Shown here in pieces: positions 35,213-44,499 of a DNA stretch of 64,000 nt. Numbering within the stretch: the stretch's first letter is position 1; each line of letters opens with the position of its first letter. A model generated the notes under the pieces. It worked only from the letters and a program-made list of their open reading frames with translations. It was not told where the DNA came from and did not search any database. The DNA is from an uncultured Porphyromonadaceae bacterium (GTDB lineage: Bacteria; Bacteroidota; Bacteroidia; Bacteroidales; Muribaculaceae), in the NCBI GenBank assembly GCA_900550645.1, contig URTA01000007.1, forward strand, positions 1-64,000. The letters run 5' to 3'. The position numbers and the translations under genes are program-made.

Positions 35213-37033
35213 TTGAAAAATCTGAGAATACTGCTCACCCTCTTGCTGGGATGCCTGATATGCGGCGTCGCCGCTTCTGCCGTTGATGCCGACAGCCGCC
35301 GGCAAAAAGCCCGTCGCTTCTACATGGAGGGCATACGCCTCGAACAAACCGGGGACGGCTCTGCTGCCGGCGAGATGTACCGCCACGCATACGAAACCGA
35401 CACCTCGTACAGCGAGGCGGCATACGCTTACGGCTCAAGCCGCCTGACTACCAAGCTCGACACCTTGCAATCGCATACAGAGCTGCTGCGCTCGCTCGAC
35501 ATGATACGCAAATTCGTCGACAAATACCCCGACGACAACAACGAGGCCGAATACTACGCGCTGCTGGCGCAACTGCTCGATACGCTGCCCGAATCGGCAC
35601 GTGTGCTCGAGCGGCTGTACACCCGCCAGCCCGACCGCCCCGAAATACTCATCGCCCTCGCACGGATATACAACGGCATGGGCGAGATTGACAAGTCCAT
35701 CGCCGCCCTCGACTCTTTTGAGGCGCACGGCAAGATGAACGACGACATTGCGGCCACCCGCATCAGCATGCGCATCGAGCAGGGCGACACCGCCGGAGCC
35801 ATGGCTGACATGGACAGGCTGCTGAGCAAATACCCCACAGACGTAAAATACCAGGTCCTCAAGGGGCAGCTTTACGCCTTCGTCCAGCAGCCGGATTCAG
35901 CTGTCGCATGGCTGCAACATGTAGAGCGCGAAGACACCGCATCCGCGCTGCCAAAACTGGCTCTCGCCAACATCTACAAGGAGCGTAACGACTCGGTCAA
36001 CTATGACAAGATGATATACGGGGCATTGCTGACCGAAGACCTCGAAATGGAGGATAAAATCTCCATCCTCACGGACTACCTGCAAGACCTAATCTCGGAA
36101 AAGCAAGACACGGTGCGCGGCAACTACCTGTTCCGCGTTCTCAACGACCAGTACCCCCACGAGCCGGAAGTCCTCGACCTAGCAGCCCGGTACAACGCCG
36201 CAAAGGGGAATCCCCTTGCCGCAATCGAGGAAATACGCTATGCCATAGACCAAGACCCGGACAACGCCGACTATTGGCAGCAGCTCATGTCATACCAGAT
36301 ATTCGCCAACCGGTGCTATGCGGCAATCGACACTTACGATGAGGCGCAGGAACACCTCGCAGATGTGACTGACCTGAAATTCCTGTACGCCGTAGCCGCA
36401 CAGACCATAGGCGACTATGACACCGCCGTCGGCGTGTACGAATCGCTGATACACTCCATGGTGCCCGACATCAGCTGCACAGACTCGATAGACAAGTCAA
36501 AGCTGCGCAGCCTCGAGTACTTCGACCTATACAAGCTGAGCGGCTACTACACAAGCATCGGCGACATCTACTTCCTGGCAGAACGCCTCGCCGATGCCTT
36601 CCTCGCATACGACAATGCGTTGGCAATCTTCCCCGACAATGCGCTGGCTCTGAACAACTACGCCTATTTCCTCGCCCTCGAGGGGAAAGAGGAAGACCTG
36701 CAACGCGCTGCGGAGATGAGCAAGCGCAGCAACGAACTCGTCACGGACAACGCCACATACATGGACACATACGCATGGATTCTGTTCCTGCAACACGACT
36801 ACACCACCGCGCTGCAATACCAGTCGGCAGCTGTCGAGAAGGCTGATGCTGACGGAGAGCATAGCGCAGACCTGTATGCCCACTACGGCGACATCCTCTT
36901 CATGAACGGCAAGCCTGACGATGCCGTCTCCTATTGGAAGAAAGCTCTCGAAACCAACGACAACGAACTGAAGGAGAAGGACATAAAGCTGCTCAAAAAG
37001 AAAATAGAGCACAAGACGTTCTTCTACGAATAA
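35213..37033 (+). CDS. TPR-repeat exported protein
   Basis: An about 606-residue protein built of many tetratricopeptide repeats (for example RRFYMEGIRLEQTGDGSAAG, ILIALARIYNGMGEIDKSIA and DAFLAYDNALAIFPDNALAL). Starting at TTG 35213 gives a clean signal peptide (MKNLRILLTLLLGCLICGVA to SAVDA); an ATG at 35132 would overlap dut by 38 bases and put out-of-frame dut residues in front. Gene order with DUF4292 and EnvC suggests a periplasmic role in envelope biogenesis, but this is inference. Confidence 0.85.
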   Translation: MKNLRILLTLLLGCLICGVAASAVDADSRRQKARRFYMEGIRLEQTGDGSAAGEMYRHAYETDTSYSEAAYAYGSSRLTTKLDTLQSHTELLRSLDMIRKFVDKYPDDNNEAEYYALLAQLLDTLPESARVLERLYTRQPDRPEILIALARIYNGMGEIDKSIAALDSFEAHGKMNDDIAATRISMRIEQGDTAGAMADMDRLLSKYPTDVKYQVLKGQLYAFVQQPDSAVAWLQHVEREDTASALPKLALANIYKERNDSVNYDKMIYGALLTEDLEMEDKISILTDYLQDLISEKQDTVRGNYLFRVLNDQYPHEPEVLDLAARYNAAKGNPLAAIEEIRYAIDQDPDNADYWQQLMSYQIFANRCYAAIDTYDEAQEHLADVTDLKFLYAVAAQTIGDYDTAVGVYESLIHSMVPDISCTDSIDKSKLRSLEYFDLYKLSGYYTSIGDIYFLAERLADAFLAYDNALAIFPDNALALNNYAYFLALEGKEEDLQRAAEMSKRSNELVTDNATYMDTYAWILFLQHDYTTALQYQSAAVEKADADGEHSADLYAHYGDILFMNGKPDDAVSYWKKALETNDNELKEKDIKLLKKKIEHKTFFYE

Positions 37034-37048
37034 CATACTCCTCTCGAC

Positions 37049-37861
37049 ATGAAAAGGCTTCTGAACATATTCCTCGCGCTGCTTTTCATAGCGTCCGCAG
37101 CACCCCGCTTGGCGGCGCAGGACAATGATGACTTCCTGCCCGTGCGCCTCGACGAGAAGGCGGAACGCAAAGCAGCCGACAAGATAACAGCGTATTACGA
37201 CGACTGGAAGACCGTCACCCTCTCGGGCAAACTGCACATCGACGGGCTGCCTATTTCCCCGTCTGCAAAAATATACATGGAGCGCGGCAAGAAGCTCGTC
37301 ATCTCGCTGCGCGTGCCGCTGCTCGGCGAGGTCGGCACACTCGAGGCTGACAGCGAGCAAGTCACCATCGTAAACAAGATGAACAAGACCTACTGCCGCG
37401 AAAACATTTCGGCACTCGTTGCGGAACTGCCGGTTACAATTTCCGACCTGCAAGACATCTTCCTCGCCCGCATATTCCTGCCTGGCTACGGCACGCTCTC
37501 CCAGGACAACTATATGTACGCCGACTACTACACCTGTGACGACACGGAGGGGTGGTTCCTCGTCCCCATTACACAGCCGATAGAGTATGACGTGACTTGC
37601 GCATTCAATACCTACGCCGACGGACGCACCTCGACCATATACGTCACCACGCTCGACAAGCAGAACCAGGCGACTGCCGAGTACACCTACGAAAAGAAGA
37701 GCACCGAAATCGACCTGACCATAAGATACAACTCCAAGGACCGCAAATTCGGATTCTCTGTCAATTCTACCGACTTCGGCGGCAAACCGGTCAAGGCAGC
37801 CGAAATTTCGGGGAAATACCGCAAAGTGAGCCTGCGCGAGTTTTTCAAACAGATGATGTGA
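37049..37861 (+). CDS. DUF4292 family protein
   Basis: A 270-residue exported protein (signal MKRLLNIFLALLFIASAAPR to LAAQ). The body resembles a LolA/LolB-like half-barrel: VTLSGKLHIDGLPISPSAKI, KKLVISLRVPLLGEVGTLEA and VTIVNKMNKTYCRENISAL. Function unknown; a lipoprotein or lipid carrier has been suggested by fold only. It sits between the TPR protein and EnvC with gaps of 15 and 7 bases. Confidence 0.85.
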   Translation: MKRLLNIFLALLFIASAAPRLAAQDNDDFLPVRLDEKAERKAADKITAYYDDWKTVTLSGKLHIDGLPISPSAKIYMERGKKLVISLRVPLLGEVGTLEADSEQVTIVNKMNKTYCRENISALVAELPVTISDLQDIFLARIFLPGYGTLSQDNYMYADYYTCDDTEGWFLVPITQPIEYDVTCAFNTYADGRTSTIYVTTLDKQNQATAEYTYEKKSTEIDLTIRYNSKDRKFGFSVNSTDFGGKPVKAAEISGKYRKVSLREFFKQMM

Positions 37862-37868
37862 CAACGGC

Positions 37869-39341
37869 ATGAGGATAAACGCGCATGATATTTACAGGTG
37901 TGCCGCCGTAGGCGTATTGCTCACGGCTGCCGTCTGTGTCATAGCGCAAAAACCAGCCACTTCGTCACAGGCGCAGCGGCAGAGCCGCGAAACACAGCAG
38001 GAGATACAGCGCACCAAGTCGCGCATTTCGGACAATGAAAAGAAGGTGCGCCAGGGGCTTTCCGACCTGCAACGCATCGAGGGCGACATAGCCGACTGCC
38101 AGAAAACAATCGATGAGACCGAGGCGCAAGTCCGCTCTCTCGGCCAGCGCATCAACACCCTTTCCAGCCAAATCGAACACAGCCAAGCAAAGCTCGAAAA
38201 ATTGCGTGCCGAGTATGCCAAGGCTGTCCGCAAGATGCACCGCGCCCGCAGCCGCCACTCCACGCTGGCGTTCATATTCTCCGCCAAGTCGTTCAACCAG
38301 GCTGTGCGCCGACTGCGTTACCTGCGCGAGTTCAGCAAGTGGAGGCAGAAGCAGAGCGACCGCATCGCCGAGCAACTGGCTACGCTGCACTCGCAGCAAG
38401 ACGAGCTGCGAAACGCAAGGCAGCAGAAGGACAAGGCTCTCATAGCCGGCAGAAATGCGCGTGAGACCATGCAGCTGCGACACGGCGAGCAGAAACAAGT
38501 GGTCGATGAACTGAAACGTCATGGCGATGAACTGAAAGCGCATCTCGCACAGAAACAGCGCGAAGCAGATGCCCTCAAACAACAGATTACCGCTCTCATC
38601 GCGCAGGAACAGGCCAAAGCGAAAGCCGAAGCGGAGCGGAAGGCGAAAATAGAGGCTGAACGCAAAGCCAAGGCCGAAGCCGATAGAAAAGCCAAGGCTG
38701 AACGCGAGAAGCGAGAGAAGGAAAAACAACGGCAAGAGAAAGAGAAGCAGAAGCAACAGTCCAAACAGCCGAAAGCCGACAAGCCCAAGAAGGAAACGCC
38801 AGTGGCAGGCGAAAGCAGCGGCAAAAAGCCTGACAGCAAAGACTATGCACGCGCACGAGGCAGAAAGCCGCGCAAGAATCCAAACCAGCAAAGCAGCACA
38901 GCCGCTGCTGCCACAACCTCCGCGTCCGGGTTTGCCGCCATGAAGGGGAAGCTGCCGCGCCCCGCCAACGGCTCGTTCCGCATCACCTCGCCCTTCGGCA
39001 GACACCCCCTGCCCGACCTGCCGCACGTATCGTATGACAACCCGGGTATCAACGCCGAGGTGTCAGCCGGAGCATCAGCAGTAGCTGTATATGCCGGCAC
39101 AGTACTGGAGATACGCAGCCTGCCGGGCTACAACACGATAGTCATAGTCAGCCACGGCGACGGGTACTATACCATTTACGGCAACCTCGCCTCCACCGCT
39201 GTGAGCAAGGGCGACAGCGTGAAGCCGGGACAGAATATCGGACGGCTCGCCAACGACCCCGACGGCGGCAACCGCACCATGATACACTTCGAGGTATGGC
39301 ACAATTATGACAAACTAAACCCCTCGCAATGGATAAGGTGA
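37869..39341 (+). CDS. EnvC-like murein hydrolase activator (M23 family)
   Basis: A 490-residue periplasmic protein: signal peptide, long coiled coil (about residues 35-290) with a Lys/Glu/Ala low-complexity stretch (EAERKAKIEAERKAKAEADR), then a LytM/M23 domain (about 375-490). The domain has FRITSPFGRHPLPDLPHVSY and MIHFEVWHN, but the first zinc ligand motif HxxxD is altered: YDNPGINAEVS carries Asn where active M23 enzymes have GxD. This suggests an activator of amidases rather than a peptidase, as for EnvC. It overlaps the next gene by 13 bases. Confidence 0.88.
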   Translation: MRINAHDIYRCAAVGVLLTAAVCVIAQKPATSSQAQRQSRETQQEIQRTKSRISDNEKKVRQGLSDLQRIEGDIADCQKTIDETEAQVRSLGQRINTLSSQIEHSQAKLEKLRAEYAKAVRKMHRARSRHSTLAFIFSAKSFNQAVRRLRYLREFSKWRQKQSDRIAEQLATLHSQQDELRNARQQKDKALIAGRNARETMQLRHGEQKQVVDELKRHGDELKAHLAQKQREADALKQQITALIAQEQAKAKAEAERKAKIEAERKAKAEADRKAKAEREKREKEKQRQEKEKQKQQSKQPKADKPKKETPVAGESSGKKPDSKDYARARGRKPRKNPNQQSSTAAAATTSASGFAAMKGKLPRPANGSFRITSPFGRHPLPDLPHVSYDNPGINAEVSAGASAVAVYAGTVLEIRSLPGYNTIVIVSHGDGYYTIYGNLASTAVSKGDSVKPGQNIGRLANDPDGGNRTMIHFEVWHNYDKLNPSQWIR

Positions 39342-40291
39342 CATCAGACAACTGGGCTTTCGAGCCGTACACGCCTGGGATGCGCAGCGCATGGGACGAG
39401 CGCGTCGCCTCCGCACGCAACAGCACGTTCCTGTTCCGCCGCGACTATATGGAGTACCACGCCGACCGTTTCCGCGATGCCTCGCTGCTCGCATACAAGC
39501 GCGGCAAGCTGATGGTGATGCTGCCGGCTGACATAACCGCCGACGGCACCCTGCGCTCACACGGCGGACTGACATACGGAGGCTGGATTTTGCCCGACGC
39601 TCACCTTGACGGCGACGACGTGCTGTCGCTCATATCACAATGGGTTGACTATTGCCGTGCCAACCATGTACGCCGCATCGACTACCGTCCGCTGCCGCAC
39701 ATCTACCACCGCCGCCCCTCGCAGGAGGACATCTATGCCTTCTGGCGCATGGGAGCGTCGATGTCGGCGTGCAGCCTGTCGTCGGTCGTCGACTATGCCG
39801 ACCCCGGGCAGTTCAACACCCTGCAGCGGCGGCATCTGCGCAAAGCCTCGGCACTCCCCTACGAGATTGCCGAAACAGCAGATGTAGCCCCATTCCACGC
39901 GATGCTCTCCGGCTGCCTCGCGCAGCGTCACGGCGCGTCGCCAGTACACTCTTGCAGCGAGCTGCAAATGCTTCGCGACCGCTTCCCCGACAACATCCGC
40001 GTGTTCACAATCTCCCTCGGCGGACAGCTGCACGCCGGGGTGTGCATGTACCTCACCGACACCGTAGCCCACACGCAGTACATAGCCTCCACTCCGGAAG
40101 GGCGTGCTGCAAATGCGCTGACCCTGTTGTTCCGCCACCTCATCGATACGTTTGCAGCAACGCACCGGTATTTCGACTTCGGCACATCAAACGAGGAGGG
40201 CGGCACGGTGCTGAACGCCGGGCTGATACGGCAGAAGTTCTCGCTCGGCGCAACCGGCGTAGTATATCCACGTTTCACTCTCGACCTATGA
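39329..40291 (+). CDS. FemAB/GNAT-type acyltransferase-like protein
   Basis: A 320-residue protein of the FemAB-like GNAT group. RNSTFLFRRDYMEYHADRFR, the central RDRFPDNIRVFTISLGGQLH and the C-terminal HRYFDFGTSNEEGGTVLNAG are typical of peptidoglycan- or polysaccharide-linked members. The acyl or aminoacyl donor is unknown. It overlaps EnvC by 13 bases and the next glycosyltransferase by four, so it probably belongs with the glycan genes downstream. Confidence 0.75.
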   Translation: MDKVTSDNWAFEPYTPGMRSAWDERVASARNSTFLFRRDYMEYHADRFRDASLLAYKRGKLMVMLPADITADGTLRSHGGLTYGGWILPDAHLDGDDVLSLISQWVDYCRANHVRRIDYRPLPHIYHRRPSQEDIYAFWRMGASMSACSLSSVVDYADPGQFNTLQRRHLRKASALPYEIAETADVAPFHAMLSGCLAQRHGASPVHSCSELQMLRDRFPDNIRVFTISLGGQLHAGVCMYLTDTVAHTQYIASTPEGRAANALTLLFRHLIDTFAATHRYFDFGTSNEEGGTVLNAGLIRQKFSLGATGVVYPRFTLDL

Positions 40292-41304
40292 ACAGCCGCA
40301 CTCCCCACATCTCGGTGATTATGCCGGCATACAACGCCGCCAACTACCTCGCAGAGGCAATAGAGGCGGTGCGCAGCCAAACTCTCACAGACTGGGAAAT
40401 GGTCATAGCCAACGATTGCAGCACAGACAGCACACCTGAAATAATAGGCCGCTATGCGGCTCTCGACAGCCGCATACGCCGCGTAGACACGCCCCACAAC
40501 AGCGGCCGGTGCCTTGAGCCTCGCCTCCTCGCGGCCGACAGTGCCGTCGGGCAATGGGTCGTCGCCATCGATGCCGACGATACCATAGAGCCGGCATACC
40601 TCGACAAGCTGGTACAGCGGCAGCGCGAATGTGGGGCAGACATGGTGCTGCCCGTGATGTACCGCATGGCGGCTGGCGAGCAGCTGTACCGCGCAGTGCC
40701 GGCAGAGGACTTCCGCCTCGACACCCTCATGCCCGGGTCTGACGCAATGACGCTGACCATAGGCGAATGGAAAATCGGGTTTGCCGGCGTGCTGTGCCGA
40801 CGCAGCTTATATCTCGAAGTCGCAGGTTTGCTGCCTGATGCACCGGCTTTCCAGTTTTTAGACGAATATATGTCGCGGCTGCTGCTCGACCGCTCACGGT
40901 ATGTGGCATGGACAGATGCCGCTTACTTCTACCGTGTCAACGACAGCTCGATAACACGCGCACCGCGTGCCGCCCGACATGGATACCTGCTGAACGACAG
41001 GCTCATATACGACTATTGCGCCGGCAAGTACGGCGCGGACAGCGACTGCGCAGTAGCGGCGAAAGTTGCCGAGTTCCACCACCTCATTGACGTGATACGC
41101 TCACACCGCGACACCCCTGAACCCGATCCCGAAGAATACGCCTCTGTGGAGCGGCTCATACGCGAGACGTACCGCCGACTCGACTTCCGCAAGGTGAAGC
41201 GACACGTCAGCCCGCGATATTACAGCCTCATGCGCATGGGGCTGCGCCCGGCACGATTATTCCTCTCGCTTTATGACAAGACAAAAGGGAGAAAACACAT
41301 ATAA
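40288..41304 (+). CDS. Family 2 glycosyltransferase
   Basis: A 338-residue GT2 enzyme: HISVIMPAYNAANYLAEAIE, AVRSQTLTDWEMVIANDCST and VVAIDADDTIEPAYL (DxD). The C-terminal part is helical. ATG at 40288 overlaps the previous stop (ATGA). Its end overlaps the flippase gene by 32 bases. The three overlapping genes would add and export a surface glycan or modify a lipid-linked sugar. Confidence 0.9.
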   Translation: MNSRTPHISVIMPAYNAANYLAEAIEAVRSQTLTDWEMVIANDCSTDSTPEIIGRYAALDSRIRRVDTPHNSGRCLEPRLLAADSAVGQWVVAIDADDTIEPAYLDKLVQRQRECGADMVLPVMYRMAAGEQLYRAVPAEDFRLDTLMPGSDAMTLTIGEWKIGFAGVLCRRSLYLEVAGLLPDAPAFQFLDEYMSRLLLDRSRYVAWTDAAYFYRVNDSSITRAPRAARHGYLLNDRLIYDYCAGKYGADSDCAVAAKVAEFHHLIDVIRSHRDTPEPDPEEYASVERLIRETYRRLDFRKVKRHVSPRYYSLMRMGLRPARLFLSLYDKTKGRKHI

Positions 41305-42730
41305 GAGCATCCTCAAGGGAAACTCCATATTCGGCGGTATGCAGATGTTCCAGATACTCATATCGCTCGTCCGGGGGAAGTTTGTCGCCATGTTCCTCGG
41401 CCCTGCCGGCATGGGCATGGCCTCGCTGTTCACCGCCACCGCCGACACGCTGCAGCGGTTCGCCTCGCTGGGAATGAACCTCGCAGTGGTGCGCGATGTG
41501 GCAGCGGCTCGCGACGACAGCGACAAGGCGCGTGCGGTCATCGTTGCGGCTCGCCGCATAATCCTCCTCTCCGCAATCGCCGGCGCATTGGTATGCCTTG
41601 CCCTGTCGTCAGTGCTAAGCACAGTCGCATTCGGCGACACCGCCAACACCTGGGGAATGATGCTGCTTGCCGCCGTGGTGCTATGCACAATCCTGTGGCA
41701 AGGCAAGATGTCCGTTCTTCAGGGGCTGCACCATGTCAAGCCGCTGTCACGCGCCAACATCGTCGGCGGGCTTGCCGGGCTGCTGGTGGGCGTGCCGCTG
41801 TACTGGCTGTGGGGCGCGTCGGGCATCGTACCTGCCATGATAGTATACGCCGCCACCATGCTCGCCTTCTACTCTTACGAGACACGCCGCTATGTCGATA
41901 CATCAGGACTGCGCTTCTGCTGGGCGGCTCACAAGCACCTGGTGCGCAGCCTCATACTCACCGGGCTGCTGTTCATGAGCGGAGACCTGATCGGCAGCGT
42001 CTGCACGCTTGCTCTCAACACATTCGTCAGATACACGGGAGGCCTCGCCGATGTCGGTATATGGCAAGCCGCCAACTCGCTGACCAACCAGTATGCCGCC
42101 GTCATATTCTCCGCAATGGCGATGGACTACCTGCCGCGCCTGTCCTCGGCTATCGGCAACGGCGACCCGTTTGCAGGCATCGTCAACCGCCAGACCGAAA
42201 TAGTCTGTCTGCTTGTCGCGCCGCTGGCTGCACTGCTCATATTGTTCGCGCCGCTGGCAGTGCATATACTCCTTGACGAATCATTTCTCCCGGCAATACC
42301 GCTCATACGGCTCATGGCGTTTGCGCTGGTGTTCCGCGCCGCCATGTATCCGCTCGGCTATGTCACCATGGCGCAGAACAACCGCCGCGTATATTTTTGG
42401 CTCGAAGGCGTGGGCTGCAACTTGCTGACACTGTTCATGAACGCTGCCGGCTTCCTGCTGTTTGGAGTCGAGGGCATTGGGTATGCCATGATACTCGACT
42501 CGCTGCTGTGCCTCTTCATCTACCTTGCGGTCAACCGCCGCCTGTACAGCTTCCGCTTCGACACGGGAGCAGTGCGCTGCATGGCCGCAGCAATGGCATC
42601 CGCCGGCGCAGCACTTGCAGCATCGCTGATACCCTCGCAGCTGTGGTCATACGCGGCCATGGCTATATTTACAGCAGTCGCAGCTGCAGTCGCAGCCACA
42701 GGTCTGCGCCGCCGCCTACGCCGTAAATAA
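41273..42730 (+). CDS. Wzx-type polysaccharide flippase (O-antigen translocase-like)
   Basis: A 485-residue integral membrane protein with about 12-14 hydrophobic segments of the MATE/MOP superfamily. YKSILKGNSIFGGMQMFQIL, then RGKFVAMFLGPAGMGMASLF is typical of the WzxE-like group that flips undecaprenyl-linked oligosaccharides. The 32-base overlap with the glycosyltransferase is unusually long, but the start region is needed for the first membrane helix. Confidence 0.88.
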   Translation: MTRQKGENTYKSILKGNSIFGGMQMFQILISLVRGKFVAMFLGPAGMGMASLFTATADTLQRFASLGMNLAVVRDVAAARDDSDKARAVIVAARRIILLSAIAGALVCLALSSVLSTVAFGDTANTWGMMLLAAVVLCTILWQGKMSVLQGLHHVKPLSRANIVGGLAGLLVGVPLYWLWGASGIVPAMIVYAATMLAFYSYETRRYVDTSGLRFCWAAHKHLVRSLILTGLLFMSGDLIGSVCTLALNTFVRYTGGLADVGIWQAANSLTNQYAAVIFSAMAMDYLPRLSSAIGNGDPFAGIVNRQTEIVCLLVAPLAALLILFAPLAVHILLDESFLPAIPLIRLMAFALVFRAAMYPLGYVTMAQNNRRVYFWLEGVGCNLLTLFMNAAGFLLFGVEGIGYAMILDSLLCLFIYLAVNRRLYSFRFDTGAVRCMAAAMASAGAALAASLIPSQLWSYAAMAIFTAVAAAVAATGLRRRLRRK

Positions 42731-42744
42731 AATCAGAGGGAACG

Positions 42745-43101
42745 TCAATACATCAGATGCCGCTTCTGGGCGTTCTTCCAACCGGCGCGGTATTGCTGGT
42801 CAGTGAAGTATACCTTCAGGTCAGCGCGGTACTCGTAATCCGTGAAATACACCTTCTTGTCAGCCTGGTACGAATACTTGGTGAAATACCAGATGCCCTT
42901 GTTCTCACGAGCATCGGCCTGGTATTCGTATTTGGCCTTGTAGACCACCAAGTCTGCCTGGTATTCGTTCTTCACCACATACACTTTCACATCTGCCTGA
43001 TACTCATAGTTGACAGAATACACCTTTTGGGCATTGGCATCCAATGCCGTCGTCAATGCCATCGCCATTGTTGCCGCGACGGCCAAGCATAGCCTCTTCA
43101 T
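42745..43101 (-). CDS. DUF6150 repeat protein
   Basis: A 118-residue exported protein (signal MKRLCLAVAATMAMALTTAL, cleavage near ANA-Q). The mature part is six imperfect 12-15-residue repeats: VYSVNYEYQADVK, VYVVKNEYQADLV, VYKAKYEYQADAREN, WYFTKYSYQADKK, VYFTDYEYRADLK and VYFTDQQYRAGWK. The regular Tyr/Asp/Ala spacing suggests a small repetitive beta structure. DUF6150 has no known function. Promoter at 43149-43180; it diverges from the next gene. Confidence 0.8.
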   Translation of the reverse strand: MKRLCLAVAATMAMALTTALDANAQKVYSVNYEYQADVKVYVVKNEYQADLVVYKAKYEYQADARENKGIWYFTKYSYQADKKVYFTDYEYRADLKVYFTDQQYRAGWKNAQKRHLMY

Positions 43102-43148
43102 AATCTCTGGTTTAATGCAGATTTACATTCCAATTTTTATTCCGACCG

Positions 43149-43180
43149 CAAATATAGCGAAAAAATCGGCATTGTGCAAA
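43149..43180 (-). promoter_or_regulatory. Promoter of the DUF6150 gene
   Basis: On the minus strand TTTG (43180-43177), 20 bases and TATATTTG (43156-43149), a close fit to the consensus. The start codon is about 48 bases downstream. Confidence 0.65.
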
Positions 43181-43256
43181 AATAATAGTAAATCATGTCC
43201 GAAAAATTTGTGTTACGACTTCCACAGTGTGATTTTGCCTGTTTTCAAGTGCGTTG

Positions 43257-43287
43257 TTGCCGTTACGAGGATTTATTGCTAATTTTG
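43257..43287 (+). promoter_or_regulatory. Promoter of the thioredoxin-fold lipoprotein gene
   Basis: TTG (43257-43259), 20 bases and TAATTTTG (43280-43287), then CACCCTGAAAAAC; start codon at 43307. Confidence 0.65.
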
Positions 43288-43306
43288 CACCCTGAAAAAC
43301 CCCGAT

Positions 43307-44398
43307 ATGAAAATGATTAAGTACAGGATAAACTCATTCTTGGCGGCGGCAGCGACGTTGTCATGCCTATTGCTGTGCGCTTGCGGCGGCAGCGAGTTCA
43401 AGGTGAAAGGCGACGTTGAGGGCGCGGACAACGCCCCGATAGTAGTCGAAAAAGCCGGCAGTTCAGGCACATGGATAGTCATGGACAGCACACGTACTGA
43501 CAGTTCAGGACACTTCTCTATAAGCATCGCCGCGCCCGCCTCATCGGAAATATACCGTCTGCGCAGCGGCGACGAGTTCGTTTATTTTCCCATCGACTCC
43601 ATAGAGACGGTGACTGTGCATACCGCCGCACGCAGCTTTGGGCGCGGCTACCGCCTTACCGGCTCTGACAACGCCGTGGCCATGGCTCGGTTTGACAGCC
43701 TGCTCAGCACACTGCCGGCTGATGCCGACAACGCCGCCCGCGATGCGTTCAAGCGCACTGTATACAAGGAATTCATCGCATCATCTCGCGGCAGCATCGT
43801 CAGCTACTATATATTGACAAAGACCATTGACGGCCGCCCACTGTACGACGGCTCAAACCCAGTAGACGCGAAGTATTTCGCAGCTGTGGCTACAGCTTTC
43901 GAACAATACAAGCCCGGCGACCCGCGCACAGAGATGCTGAAGAACATTTCCCTGCGAGCCATGAGCCGCGCCTCTGCAGCCAAGGGGCATGAGCGTGTGG
44001 TTCATGCAACGGAGGTCAAGGCTTTCGAGATTGACCTGCCCGACACCAAAGGCTCCAAACGCCAGCTCACGCCCATGCTCGGCAAGGGGAAACCGGTGAT
44101 ACTCGTGTTCACTGCGCTGACAGCCAAGGGTGCGCCGCAGTACAATGCCGAGCTGAAGAAGATATATGATGCCGGCCGTGCCGACATATATATGGTGGGC
44201 CTTGATGCCGACCGCTACGGCTGGCGTGACGCTGCAATCAACCTGCCGTGGACCAACGTATACGCCGTTGACGGCATGGACTCTCGCTTCCTCATCGACT
44301 ACAACGTTACCTCCGTTCCGACGGGCTTCATCTTCAATGCGGCCGGCGACCTGGTCAACCGCATCGAGGATGTCACGAAAGTCTCGTCCATGCTTTGA
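43307..44398 (+). CDS. DUF4369-containing thioredoxin-fold lipoprotein lacking CxxC
   Basis: A 363-residue lipoprotein (signal ending CLLLCAC, acylated Cys at about residue 26). The N-terminal beta domain (KVKGDVEGADNAPIVVEKAG) matches DUF4369, which normally precedes a TlpA-type thioredoxin. The C-terminal domain keeps the fold (KPVILVFTALTAKGAPQYNA, YNVTSVPTGFIFNAAGDLVN with the cis-Pro loop SVPT) but has ALTAKGA where the redox CxxC should be. It is therefore probably not an oxidoreductase and may be a binding or structural protein. Confidence 0.82.
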   Translation: MKMIKYRINSFLAAAATLSCLLLCACGGSEFKVKGDVEGADNAPIVVEKAGSSGTWIVMDSTRTDSSGHFSISIAAPASSEIYRLRSGDEFVYFPIDSIETVTVHTAARSFGRGYRLTGSDNAVAMARFDSLLSTLPADADNAARDAFKRTVYKEFIASSRGSIVSYYILTKTIDGRPLYDGSNPVDAKYFAAVATAFEQYKPGDPRTEMLKNISLRAMSRASAAKGHERVVHATEVKAFEIDLPDTKGSKRQLTPMLGKGKPVILVFTALTAKGAPQYNAELKKIYDAGRADIYMVGLDADRYGWRDAAINLPWTNVYAVDGMDSRFLIDYNVTSVPTGFIFNAAGDLVNRIEDVTKVSSML

Positions 44399-44499
44399 CA
44401 TTCATATATACCTGACATAAACACCGTTACAGGGCATTGCGATGTGCCTCGGGCTTCGTTCCGCCGCAGTCATGATGCCCTCTTCATTTTTCTTTTACC

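Noticed and set aside
36527..37870. 447-codon open frame on the minus strand
   Set aside because: It is antisense to the TPR and DUF4292 genes, has no family likeness, and such long mirror frames are expected in GC-rich genes with biased third positions.
39652..41304. 550-codon frame overlapping the FemAB-like gene and ending in the glycosyltransferase
   Set aside because: Only the part from 40288 is the real glycosyltransferase; the upstream part is an out-of-frame reading of the FemAB-like gene.
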